A stretch of 64,000 nt of DNA from Aphrophora alni (Eukaryota; Arthropoda; Insecta; Hemiptera; Aphrophoridae): positions 91,094,301 to 91,158,300 of the forward strand of contig OY740770.1 in the NCBI GenBank assembly GCA_963513935.1, in the 5' to 3' direction. The translations under genes were made by a program, and so were the position numbers. The notes beneath the pieces were generated by a model. It made no database searches. It saw only the letters and a list, made by a program, of their open reading frames with translations, and was not told the DNA's origin. Of this stretch, positions 1 to 12,326 are shown in pieces. Every line of letters begins with the position of its first letter. The stretch's first letter is position 1.

Positions 1-3000
1 TTTACAAATGGTTATCGCAACGCTCCATTTGTACTCGCATCATAAAGTCTCTACAATCTTTAAAGCTAACAGTAAACTCCTTTTCATATTAACCTGTTTA
101 AAAAAATAATAATAACGTGTTTACGTGTTATTAAAAACCAAACAATATAATTGGTTTTAATTCGCTTTATTCTTTATAGTTTTTATAAATAAATCGTATA
201 TTTTAGGTTATATATTTTAAAACTTGAAAACTTATTTCGAAAACAAACAATACATTATATTTTTATCTTTTATTTAAGCGTGATTATCAATTCAGTATAA
301 AAGAATAATGTGTACTTTTAAACACTGTCTATTATAAATATAACTATGTGTTTGTTTAACTTTTCAATAGTTTGGACAATTTATGTTTGATTTCATTTAA
401 CCTGAAGAATTACTGTTTGAATGTAGTATTACTAGTAGTTCATCGTGTTTTGTTAGGTTTGCATGGTATAACAGCTTGACTCTACCAATACTGATGTTAT
501 GCTTTGTAGAAAACGTTTGTTAAAACCCAGACAATAAACGCATAATTATATCTACCGTAACTTCTTGTATAAACTATCCAAATATTGTTTAGCCATTGTA
601 AAACTATAAAATAACTAAGTTATTACTGTACATTAATATACATAGATCCTATATTATGTACAATGCCTCTTTCCTATTAACTATCTTTGACCAACTCTTG
701 TTGTCGACCGACTCTGACACGTATTTGATGGTTAGAAGTTTATAATAAATCATATTTTTTCCTATTTGTAAGACAATGGTGACTACTTTCAAACAACATC
801 ACCAACAAGTAATACGGTTATTTATTTAGTAGATCTCTGTTATTAAATTTAACTAAATTTGTATTTGTTACAATAATTTATTTTAGTTCTATCTAGTTAA
901 CTCTATTTATTAAAGTATATCTATAAAGTGTACATAACTGTTTTCTTGTTTCAATGAATTCCCTATAGACTTCAAGCTGAAGGATTACTTGAGCTTTGAG
1001 ACAGGCGGTTTGCTTTTATAATACATGTCTACTCGTTGTGACATTTACTCATGGGAATAAATAGTATTAAATCTCTTGCTTTACCTTCTACTATATTAGA
1101 ATATTTTAAACTTTTTTTTTCTAAAATCCTTCACAGTGACACACGAAAATAACGTTATTTTAAAATCATAGTTAAAATTATTCAAACAAAATATAAAACA
1201 CAATTTTAACATTAGTACAATGTTGAATCTGTGTGTTCATGTTTATAAAGTTATCACCTAAAATCCTAGAATTGTACAAGAAAACGAGTTATTGTGTAAA
1301 TTCAATTGAATATTAAAAAAACTTCCTAATAATGAAATGAACTAAATTTACACAATTATATGATTTCATTCCCATTTTCTCATTTTCTCATTATCTCATT
1401 TTCCCCAACCCCCTAAATAAATTGGTTTCGTTTCTAATGTTGAATTACATGATTGAAACTAGTATCAAATCATGTTCTCAGAGTTAAATATCATTATAGA
1501 GTTTTAACACTTCCTTTTAAATTTTTGATGACTTGTACAGACGAGCAGTTAAAAATGGTCACTGTGGTATCAACTGGCATAATGAATGATTTATTAACTA
1601 GTTTTGAGACTAGGGATAATTGTCTATTTAGTATTACTCATAATAATGTAAACAACATATGATACATTATAGTATTACCTAATTTTAATAAACTTAGGAT
1701 TTTTGTTGTTTTTTTTAAAGAAATTAAGTTGGATATCGCTTTTTTACTATTGTTTACACATGTAATTATGTATACTGTATGATTAAGCACAAAGTGTTGC
1801 TTTGGAAACCAAAAATGTAGTTATCACAAGCCTTCCATCAAACGCTGACATTGAAGTCCATTCGTAGAGATTACTAAAAATAAACTTGAAATTAAAAATA
1901 AATGATTCTTACTTGCCAGTTTGTACATCATTTGAATTTTAACAATATTTTATTCAACCAATTTATTCAATCAAATTTTTGTGTTTTTATTTCATTTATT
2001 ATCAATTGAATTTCAGTAATTTAATGAACTACGAAACATAAATTCCGACTATTTTATTTCTGTGTTGTGTCAACCTCTACTTCATATAATACTATGAAGA
2101 ATTTTTTTTAGTTATTAACACAAGATTAAAATTGTACACCATGTTTCTCCAACATAGTTTATTAATCTCTTAGTTATGAGGATTAACAGTGACAAGTTGC
2201 CAAATGAAAGTATTCAGGCTTCCTAACATACTTCCTAGCAATAATATATGTTTAAAAAAAATAATGCAATATCATCAAACAAAATAGAACAAATAGTTTT
2301 ATTAAAAGGTTTAACCCAGAATAATTGTTAAATTGGAATTTCTTTAGTTTATGACATTTTACGATTGTTCATATTGCTGTCAAACTTTGACCATTTTTCA
2401 AAAACACTCAATTACCATTGATAATTTGTGCAGTCTTTTACAACTTTATTTGCATATAATTTGCTATATTTGAATATTTTGGAACCTGCACCCTCTTCCA
2501 TATTTCTAACAATAAGGGTCGTTCCATTCCATTGTTTTTATCAAATTTCGTAACTTTCTTAAAAATTACCATATATCATGTTTGTACCTTTCAATATATT
2601 TCATGGATATGAGAAAATTGTGTTTTTTTTTTTTAACGAAATTATTTGAGAAACAATAGTAATTATAGAAAACTGTCATAACTATATAAATGTACATATA
2701 AACATCATGGTAAGAGTTTTGTGTTTTTTTAAACATCTGTTTTATGTTTTCATTGCGACATACACTTAAATATTACATTTTAAATCATACAGCCGACTGA
2801 ATCTTATATGTTAGGCGACTGAGTAATTTGTGTTTCATTCTATCTCGAACAGATTTAATTAAAATTCCTTACATCCTTTTAGTATAATAAATTTCTTATG
2901 TGAGGTTTTAATTGAATAAAAGTTATGTAAAACATTTTGAAAGATTTAAAACACATAAATACACACAATATAGTAAATAAAAAAGATAGTATTAAAATAT

Positions 3001-3086
3001 GTGATCTAGTATAGTGTAAATAATAATAATTACATTAACTGCGATACTGATATAACTGGGAATATTATTAAATGCTAACCATATTG

Positions 3087-3087
<1 letters not shown>
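1..3087. other. AT-rich noncoding stretch
   Basis: No gene, RNA gene or mobile-element coding remnant is recognisable here. Open frames are short (the longest is 69 codons at 1453-1662), start from weak codons and have the composition of the surrounding AT-rich DNA, so I do not call them genes. Short homopolymer runs occur, but nothing is clearly repeated within the stretch. Confidence 0.6.

Positions 3088-3138
<51 letters not shown>
3088..3138. repeat. (TA)n microsatellite
   Basis: About 25 uninterrupted TA units. Confidence 0.97.
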
Positions 3139-3142
<4 letters not shown>

Positions 3143-3388
3143 TTTCATATAATATATTTTTCACGATAATATAAATTTTGATATTTTACATATAGCTAAA
3201 AAATCTAAAAAAATTAACTTTCTGGAAAATTTAGAAATTAATAGATTATTTAAAACTAAAAATGTGGTAGTGTTATGTGAACAATTAGATTTATGTAATT
3301 ACCCACTTTTAAAACCATTAAACAAATCAAGTCATTGACCCTCCTCTCCACTCCCCTCCTCTACCTTTTTCATTTAGACATAAGGGAA
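3139..3388. other. AT-rich spacer
   Basis: AT-rich DNA ending in a short pyrimidine-rich run just before the transposon that begins at about 3389. Nothing else is seen. Confidence 0.6.
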
Positions 3389-4404
3389 ATGATGTCGAGC
3401 AATCTCGTCCAGGTGCTATCTCATCCAAGTGCCATCTCATACAGATTCCACGGACGTAGGGCAAGGGGTTAATTCTTTACCCGCCAACTAGTGCCATCTC
3501 GTCCAAAAACCTATGCTATTGTTTACTTGACAGGTCTACAAAAACTATTTGAGCGTTTGTAGTTGCCTACCTTTATAATTTTATAAAATTCTTATTATTT
3601 ATAAAATTTCGGGTCTTCCATATTTTCTAACTTCATACTATTTAAACGTCCCCCCCCTAAATGCACTTTGCGTTTTATTGCAAAATGCAATAAATCATGT
3701 ACAATCATGTTAAAACTCGCCTTGCAGTTCAACAACAGTCTGTTCTAATGTTCCACCTCAAGGTTTGTAGAATGTGAAGCCGCTTGTATATTACCAGAAT
3801 TATTTGAAATAAATTACAAATAAAATCTGAAAATATTCAAAGCGGCCGTTAGGTTAGGTTTGCCCTTCCCACAGCTTTATGCACTTCATTCCCAACCACA
3901 TCGGGAACACATGACTTGTGGCTTCCTTCATCAATGAATTCACTGTTTTTGTCAACACTTTGGCACCACACTTACTTTAACACAAAGCCACACAATTTCT
4001 CTGCACTTCTTTTTATTTTTATTTGTATTCCGGAAACCGTTATATAACAGACTAGGTTAGCCTCTTATGGTGGTCGAAAACTCCATATTCCTACAGGTGT
4101 TTACACCTCCCGATCAAGCATACAAATGAGGTTTAAAGTGGTAGTGTCCACATGTAAACAAAGGTGTGGGAGATGGGAGAGATTCCACGGAAATTCCAGA
4201 GCTAGGCCAGGGTGCACAACCACAGGGGTCATGAACCTCCGGCTACCTGCGTTGCGTTCCTTGTCAAGCTGTTTTCACGTGTACGAGATGGCACTAATTA
4301 GTGTGTTTAATCAACTGTAAAACTGCACTGGACGAGATGGCACTTTTTTCTAGAAAATTGGATGTTGGATGAGATAGCACTGGGATGAGATGGCACTACA
4401 TCAT
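3389..4404. mobile_element. Nonautonomous DNA transposon with repeated subterminal motif
   Basis: The two ends are inverted copies of each other over about 41 bp, both beginning ATGATGT. Near each end a 14-bp motif, GTGCCATCTCGTCC or a one- to two-base variant, is repeated. On the left it points inward several times, including 3491-3504. On the right it occurs in the opposite orientation several times, including 4281-4294 and about 4328-4345. Arrays of inverted subterminal motifs are typical transposase-binding regions of DNA transposons such as hAT, P and MULE types. The interior is less AT-rich than its surroundings and has no transposase frame; a 64-codon frame at 4126-4320 resembles nothing I know. 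The target-site duplication is unclear, with GGAA on both sides as the best guess. The superfamily is undetermined. Confidence 0.7.
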
Positions 4405-5260
4405 GGAAATACCCAACTATTGTCATACTGTGTTGTTATATTGTGTATTGAAATTTTTGTTTCATTCTTGTATGAGTCCTTGACAATGCTTTAACTAGAG
4501 AAACCATGGTCGGCAAGTTTCAATTAAAATATTGTGGTTTATACTAAAAAATTGTTGTTTTAATTTATTTAAAATGGAATACCACATAGTACCTACGGTC
4601 TTTAGTATAAATAGTGGTAACATAATTTTATGGTCTAAAGTACTATATTTATGGTCTAAAGTACTTTTACAGGTTAAAATATACAATAATTGATTTTTCC
4701 TATACACCAAAGGGCATTCTTAGAGATTACATTATTCTGATATTTCAGGTATAGTTGTCTTACCTTTCTTATTGGATGAAGTCTTTCATTGTAAATATAT
4801 CAAAAATTTTAAGAATTAGGTAAACTAAATCAGGAGTGTATTTGGGATAACTAAGATAGAAACATTTAATATAGAAACTAACTGTATGTACTTCTTCATT
4901 ATGATTATCAATAACTCAACCTTGGTTAGTTTCTAAGACATAGATTTGTTGAACGCAGCCCTTTGATTCAGTTTTTTAAACCTAAACTCAATATAACGTT
5001 CCTATATTAGTGGAATGTACTAACTGTTGCGGTTTTGCGTAACGAACGTTAACATTCAGTGTTAATAATAAGTCAAATACCGGTTGATGATTTCATCTAT
5101 ACAAACCAATATGGGAGAAGTTATAATTCCGTTAACTATAATAATTGTATGAAACCACCTCTACTAACTAAGGTCACGCTAGGCTAACTGTGTAACAGTA
5201 GTGATTTTTGTTATTTCCATATTTGGCAAATTGTTTTTCAAAGATAATAAATGTATTACA
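4405..5260. other. AT-rich noncoding stretch
   Basis: No recognisable gene. A minus-strand open frame at 4495-4710 contains a short internal duplication (two near-identical copies of a roughly 20-bp AT-rich phrase around 4630-4665) but has no protein similarity I recognise. Confidence 0.5.
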
Positions 5261-5400
5261 AATAACCCTTCAACTTGGCTAAATAAGTTTAAAAAAAGTT
5301 ATTCTAGTTACTCAGATATATCAAGAACGGACAAAATAGATGCTTATGATAGAACAAAATGGCGAAAGGTGTTAGACTGCAGTGTTTCGAGTTGTGTATG
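5261..5400 (+). pseudogene. Possible LINE ORF2 C-terminal relic
   Basis: The plus-strand frame ending with the stop after 5398 reads STWLNKFKKS, then about 15 residues, then DAYDRTKWRKVL. This spacing of a tryptophan-led basic helix followed by A-x-DR-x-x-WR resembles the extreme C-terminus of many non-LTR retrotransposon ORF2 proteins. No reverse transcriptase motifs are found upstream, so at best this is a severely 5'-truncated copy. The match rests on a short pattern only and could be chance. Confidence 0.3.
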
Positions 5401-6568
5401 ACTATTATGTATGAAAGCAAGAAGTTTCACATTGAAATTCATTCTTTTCTTTTCAACTTTTATTGTTTTTCTGACAATCTCTTTTTGTGACGTCAATACA
5501 ACAGCACGTTCATAAGGATAAACAGTGTAATTCCATAGATTAAAACTATTGACTTACTACTTTTGTATTACTTTACAATGTATTTGTTTTAACATGTTTA
5601 TTCAACGCAAAATAGATTTACCATTGTAAAAGTCACAAACACACACGCATGCACACTCACACAAAGTTATTACATTTAAAAAAACATTTATAAAATAATA
5701 TGCCTACTAAACTCCGTAACTTGAATTAAAATGAATGTGTTTAAAACTTCATCTTTGGATTGGACTGAGAAATAAAGTGAGAATTTTACAGAACTTACTG
5801 GGCAATTGTCCTGAATACACAGAATTTAATTTAATAGTAATTTCATACCAGAGAAGTATGGACGTAATATCCTCAAATACATGCTTATTCTCAACACAAC
5901 GATTGAAATCCTCTCCTGACAATTCATGATTCAGGAGTATTTTGGAAAAGATTTATGTTGTTTAAACATTTTTTGAATAGAGAAACAGCAGATGTCTTGT
6001 TCAGCAACAGCTTTTCCTTGAGATGTGTAGATTATCAACGAAGGACTGTAACACGTTCAAAGTGATACCAGATTGGTATCAGATTTACGCCTACCAAAGC
6101 AATCGAATTTCTTTGTGTTTCCAGTTTCTTGAAATATTTAACTTAATATACGTAAAATGTTTGTAAAAAATAGATTTATAATGTTTATTTTTAAATTTTA
6201 TGTTTATTAATTTATATAATACACTTTCAATGGATATATTAGTTTGGTTACCGAAATTATTTAAAACTTATATTACTGTATTATGTAAAGATAACTAAAC
6301 TAATACTTCGTTCTAACAATTTGCGTGATTAAGAAATGTGTGTGCTTGCATTTTTATTAATCAGAACAACCAGTACCGGATATTATGTCATTTCCAATGC
6401 ACTTCAATCACAATATAAAATAAGATATTAATATTCACTCAGATCTGCAAGAAAATTATAACATTGTGTTAACAAATTTTGAATATTAAAACGCCAAACT
6501 CAGTTGTTATGATTGATTAAAATTTTCTTTTAGGTTTCTGGAATTTCTCTGTTAACATAATATGTAAA
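5401..6568. other. AT-rich noncoding stretch
   Basis: Nothing recognisable. A 64-codon frame at 5735-5929 lacks known motifs. Confidence 0.5.
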
Positions 6569-6653
6569 CTTAATAAGAGTTGCAATAAAATCTACGCATT
6601 GCAACTCTTAATAAGAGTTGTGGTCCTACGCATCCGGTGTGCGTAGGACCACA
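6569..6653. repeat. Two adjacent perfect hairpins
   Basis: The first inverted repeat pairs 6569-6586 with 6598-6615, an 18-bp perfect stem with an 11-nt loop. The second pairs 6619-6632 with 6640-6653, a 14-bp perfect stem (TGTGGTCCTACGCA) with a 7-nt loop. The loop of the first contains CTACGCA, which also ends the left arm of the second, so the two are partly related. They lie directly next to the inverted repeat at 6659. Such stacked perfect palindromes in otherwise simple DNA suggest the terminus of a mobile element or foldback structure. Confidence 0.85.
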
Positions 6654-6658
6654 GGTTA

Positions 6659-6802
6659 GAAGTGATAACTTCTATGGCCGGTCAGTATTTCTAATATATT
6701 TTGAACAATACATTGCAACGAGTATTTCATTAAATTCAACAAATTAATAATATTATTATTGTTACTGAATATATATATTATATTGTTACAATATATTATT
6801 GT

Positions 6803-6839
<37 letters not shown>

Positions 6840-7922
6840 AGATACCTATAAAAATATCTATACATATAAAACCTAGATGTAGAAAACGGCACAATCGACA
6901 ATCCTTAAAATGATCACTTATCATAACCTATAATAATTATCTGATTATCTCTATTACATATAATATCTTAATGTTTTATATATTGAAAAATTACAAATCA
7001 TCATCTTTATTAGTTTCATCATTAATTTGCATGTTATCTGTAGTAGTTTCGGATATATATTGAGTTTCATCATTGTTACTTTCAGTTAATTCTAAAAAAA
7101 CTAGATCAGCAGTGAAAAGATTTAACTGTGTTAGAAGATAAAATAGTTTCGATTATTTTTTACGCATATAAATACTGTAATGAAAACTTTGATGTTTCCA
7201 AATTGTTTTATAATCGAAATTAATATTTTACATACGTTTTCAAAAGATAATTCTAGTTTACTACTGTTTTAGGCCAGTTTTGAGTTATTCAGTTTGATAG
7301 TTTATGTTTTACTCTTCAACAATGGGCCTACTTGATGTGATGAATTATATTAGTTTTTGCTTGATTTTGAGTGTAACTAAAGTGTAATTAAGTTGTAGTT
7401 TATTGGTTAATGTGTTATTTAGGCCCAACATAATTTATCTAGACCTAACATTCATATTAAACCTATAAAAAAAAAAACAACGAATATTCTAATTAGCACA
7501 CACAAGCACAGACAGTTTGAAATTATTACATAAAGTCAAAACATTCAATAATAAATGAAAATAGCTAGATTTTTGAGAAATGGCAAAGTGATTCTCAAAA
7601 GAAACAATAATATGAACACATGTAACATTGAAATAGGTGTCTTTTCATCTCACGACCACGAGATGGAAGCAAGAAAATAAATAGGAGATAGAGTATACGG
7701 TTGCGCGCGCACTTTTCCGCGCGTTCATGTGACACGTACACCTATATATCCAGGTGTCTCTTGACTTATCGGCCGTTTTCTCTCCATACGCTATCCAGGA
7801 GCCCCCACTGTTCGCCGTCGGATATCAACATTTATAGGTATACACTTATGATTATGCCGCTCTTATGGTACGCAGTGACCCATCAAAGAAAGTGCCAACA
7901 AGCCTATAGAAGTTATCACTTC
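6659..7922. mobile_element. Candidate inverted-repeat element, type unknown
   Basis: The 17-bp sequence GAAGTGATAACTTCTAT at 6659-6675 recurs inverted at 7906-7922, and the similarity fades inward. Each arm is itself nearly palindromic (AGAAGT-GATA-ACTTCT). The 1.26-kb interior holds a (TA)n tract at 6806-6836, AT-rich DNA, and a GC-rich patch at 7690-7860 with GCGCGC runs that differs sharply in composition from everything around it. A 96-codon frame (7701-7991) crosses that patch but runs past the element end and is not recognisable. No target-site duplication was identified, so the boundaries are tentative. Confidence 0.4.
6806..6836. repeat. (TA)n microsatellite
   Basis: About 15 TA units inside the candidate element. 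Confidence 0.95.
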
Positions 7923-8922
7923 AAAAAGTTGAGAATATTTAAATTTATTTACCACGCTGAATATCTTATTAAACTATATAAGTTAGGTTAAGTGCTTTAA
8001 AATGAGAGGTCGAACTATCAAAAGTAGTTTTTGAAGTATTATACCGTTTCCACAATTTGCTGACAGCCCATATAATGTCTTTGTATGTGTTTACATAGAT
8101 AACCGATTTTCTGTCTAGAATATAGAAAAAATATTATTTTTATCACTCAGAGTAAAATCACTGCAGAAGTTAACAGAATCTTTTAATATTTTACAAGGTA
8201 ATAAAATTTATCTGTGTAAGATGACGGTTTTTTGCATTATAAGCATTCTGTTACACCAAAAAATTCTTGTTGATGGTATTTTATTAATGACAAAAAATGT
8301 CAATAAATCCTAAAAATGTGTAAAAAAAATCTCATACAATAATACACTGTTAACTTATTTTTTATTTGTAGAGCAGCCGTAATTTTAGGAAATTATATTT
8401 TTAAAGTATTTCAACTAGAGAATTTTACTTCCGCATAAACATGAATTTGTGAATTAAATTGATACTACCTATTGGTCATATCTTAAATAGAGGACTATAA
8501 CAGAGAGGTAAATATATACTATTGCAATGATACCACATTGTGATATATTTAGGGCGGTTTTTTTCTTGATGTACATAGAAACGTAATATCAAAAATCTTA
8601 ACACAGATATCGTAGTACAGGGTTTCCACTAGAATATAATTTTCATTGTTACATTGGTAGTCCCTTGTGATAATTTATTACTATTATATTTATGAGATGG
8701 GTAAAATAAACTATTACATTTTTTGTATTAATTAATTTTTGTATTAAGTTTTACTATATCACTACGTAATCTCAGTATGTGGAAGAACATGTATTTTACT
8801 TAAATATCGATTTGTATTTATATTCATCAATAAGGAAAAAACACCACTAATTTATATTCGTGTATAGATAAATATCAACATAAGTTATTAAGTTCAAAGT
8901 ATACGATATATATTATTATATA

Positions 8923-8960
<38 letters not shown>

Positions 8961-11900
8961 TCTTTGGCTGTGTTTATTAGAAGTCTTCAGGTTTTGAACT
9001 AATAGCGTAACAACACCATTTATGGAAAAAATATATTTGAAATACATATATCCTTTATCTCATTTTATAAAATCTCAAAAAACTATATTTTAATTTTATA
9101 TAACAACAATTTAGTTTGTAATTATTTTACTATTTAAACACTACTTCACTAACTCCGCAATAATTTACAAAGCACTTGACAAATAAACAGACAATTTATC
9201 TAAAGGGTAAATATGTACTTCAAAATTAACATCAAATAGTTTTTTTTTTTTTTTGGCGTAATAACTTTCAAGGTGAAACGAGATGAACAATTCAAAAATA
9301 AAGTTCATCCCTAGTAATCGGTATATAAAAATTATCAAACAACTGAAAAAGGGAATGTAAAATTCCATGACTGGGTGATAGGTTTTTTTGTGGACGTGTT
9401 TTAATAATATCCCATACATATTATTGTAATTATTTTAAAGATTACGTTATGTTAATAATAATAATAATAACTCAATATATATTATTTTCTGTATTAATAG
9501 GAAAGGTATTAAAGATATAAAATAATTTTAAAAAACAACAATAAAAAGTAAATGTATATAGACATTATTTTTCATTTTTTTTTAGAGTTTTCATAGAGTG
9601 TCAGACCTACAAATATAAAATACACAGAATAAATATTTTCAAAAATAAGGATATGTTGTATTGACATGTAATATATACAGAAACAAAACAATTTAATACG
9701 ATTATATAAATAAGAATTACATTCATATTTAACCACTGTTATTACAAGATACATTAAATATTTAAGAAGTGTGGTCATGCAGTTTCTTGAATGTCTGCTA
9801 CTCAACTGAAGATATTTCGTTTGTCATAACTCGTGTTTATTCTACTAAGGGTATCGTATATTGCGATTATATCATACTTTTAATTGTCATTGAGTAATAT
9901 ACTGGGATTATTCTGAGTGTTACTGTAGTCTGGAAATCCACAATATGTTACACATTGAATTTGCAGTGTACCTTTAATATTGATTCAACATTTTAGTATA
10001 AATGATTAAATAATCAACAAATGTATAATGTTTTATAGTATTGTTGTGGTTAGGCAAGTGTTTTGTAAAATGTTGCTTCAAACTTCTACTCGTTTTTCGT
10101 AAATTTTCTCATATTTACCAATCGTCAGGTTTTATTAGTTGAACGGTAAGCAATAGAATAGCCATGTTCGATATAAAAAATATTTGGGGATTGTTAAATA
10201 TCTTCATTGAGTTTCATGAATAAAAATTGTTTTGGATCTTCTAGTTAGGGTGTGTTATTTGTCGCTTCCATGTCATGTTTTTTAACATTTCTTTATTCTT
10301 GACCTACTGATATACTGTTGTTGTATTGTATTCGTTGCTATAGCTTTGTGTTTTGTACATGTATGAAATCAGTTTTATCCTTGTTATGTTCAATGTCCAA
10401 TCTACGACAAAACTCTTGTAAGCAGCTAGTTAATGCCAGTTAGGATGATTAAAAGTTTAATGTATATGAAAATAGCTTTGTAGATTTTAAATATGTATTT
10501 GTCGTTAAACAATTCGAAAACTACATTTTATATTTTCAAACATTTACCGTACTACTTTTTAATTTGTATGTAAATAGAAACATACGACGTTATATCTATA
10601 GCGAAACTATTTACCGATAGATTAAAACCAGTTCGTCACACATCAATTGTAATATATGTTAGTATAAATAATAGTCTCTGTTTTGTAAAAATTGCTTACT
10701 TGTAAGAAAAAAAATCGAATAGTTTCATTAAGAGTAAATAATTAAAATAATCAAGAAAATTTTATCCATTATGGAAATAATCAACGAAACCCGTTATTAT
10801 AGTACCATATAATTTGGGTATATGGTAAAATACTATATATATTTCTCCCAATTTGAAAAAAAAATAAAAAACATATATATCTCTAAAATTACTGTTATGA
10901 ACTTTTATCAAAATTATGTTTGATTACAACCATGATCCCCACATATTTTTCTAACTCTTATGAATTAATTTTATCCTAATAATTTGTTGAGTATTTATTG
11001 CTCTCCCAGGACGCTACTATCAAAATACTTTTTCCTAATTTTAACAAAAAAAATTAGCACTGAAAAGTGTACAATGTTTTATTCCTTTCAGGAATTACAT
11101 AATGAAAAGTATCTTTCATTTTAATTCATATCTAATCCACTGTTAAGTAGTAACCTGGGACTGTATTCAATATTCTAAAATATGACGAGTGCAACATCGA
11201 TCTTCAACTAAAGAATTAGTTTTGTTAAAAATATCACTGTTATAGTCAATATATAAATATTGAGCCTAGTTGCTTCAACGCAGAAAATAGAAAAAATGTT
11301 TCTATTATTATTTTATTGTGATTTTGGGGAATTTTCTTTCATTGTATATTCACTACAGTTCTCTAGTAATTCTTATGACGAATCTATTTTTCAGTAGCAA
11401 TGCAATTCACAGCACATGAAGTTTATTATAAATAAATGTTTACATAAATAAGGATGAACTATTTAATTTTGTACATTTTTGTCCTTTGTGGTGAGTTTTA
11501 TGCAAATATTAATTGTGTTTCAACTATAAATATGGATACAGTAATTATAAGTATTGCTAATTGAAGTATTTTGTTGTAATGAATTGTACGTTTACGAAAA
11601 TTTATAACTCAAAAAGTTTATTTTTATTGGGGTGTGGAAAAATATTTATTAATCTGGTGCTTTCAGTTTAAATGTTATTTACATAAATATTTAGATAATT
11701 ATATTCAAACACATATCACTATTATAAATTAATAAATATTTTAACTGTACACCCTAAATATTGAGTTTTCATGGAATTTATTTATTGATCAATTGTTGAA
11801 TGAAATTTATATTTCCAGAATAACAATGCAAGAACCTGCAAATTAAACCTGAATAACTGTGAACGCGCGCATGTTTGTGTATTTTATTAGAATGTTTCAG

Positions 11901-12252
11901 TTTATTTTTACAGGGTACTGATGTCTTTCCATATATATTTTATTTAGTAATTATATTTTAATTAACAGTGGGAATGCTGATTTCTTCAACTACTTAATTT
12001 CCTGAATTTTAATAAAGATATTTGGTACGTATATATACATATTTTAATTAATGGTTTCTCAATTTATTTATTTATTACATATACCATTTAAATTATGCTC
12101 GATACAGTTGTATCCTAACTTCTGACATTGGCTTAAATTATTTTATTAAATCTATGCTGAATTTCTGTGGAATTATGTTCTTAATATTAATAAAATCATG
12201 GGTATATTGTAAATATGTTTGCTATAGACGATATGAATGAATATTTCCTTTA
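7923..12252. other. AT-rich noncoding stretch
   Basis: No gene or mobile-element coding remnant was recognised in 4.3 kb. Minus-strand open frames at 9165-9419 and 9572-9805 are rich in Phe, Ile, Tyr and Lys, as expected by chance at this base composition. Simple repeats inside are (TA)n at 8925-8956, a T run near 9240-9255 and a short (TAA)n at 9452-9470. Confidence 0.55.
8925..8956. repeat. (AT)n microsatellite
   Basis: About 16 AT units, preceded by two imperfect copies of the phrase TACGATATATATTATTA. Confidence 0.95.
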
Positions 12253-12326
12253 TGCAATTTGTATAAGTATAAATTGCAGTACTAAAGTAGGTCTTGAAGA
12301 TGGAGGAGCTCCAAAAAGCGTCGACA
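12253..12326 (+). other. Degenerate hammerhead-like motif with upstream hairpin
   Basis: At 12293-12322 the sequence reads CTTGAAGAT, then GGAG-GAG-CTCC (a 4-bp stem at 12302-12312), then AAAAAGCGTC. It matches the layout of the hammerhead candidate at 37346-37377 (CTGAAGAT, GGAG...CTCC, GAAACGCGTC) but has an extra T in the first core segment, and GAAAC has become AAAAA. It should therefore be catalytically dead. Immediately upstream, TGCAATTT at 12253-12260 pairs with AAATTGCA at 12271-12278. I read it as a decayed relative of the same motif family. Chance similarity cannot be excluded. Confidence 0.35.
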
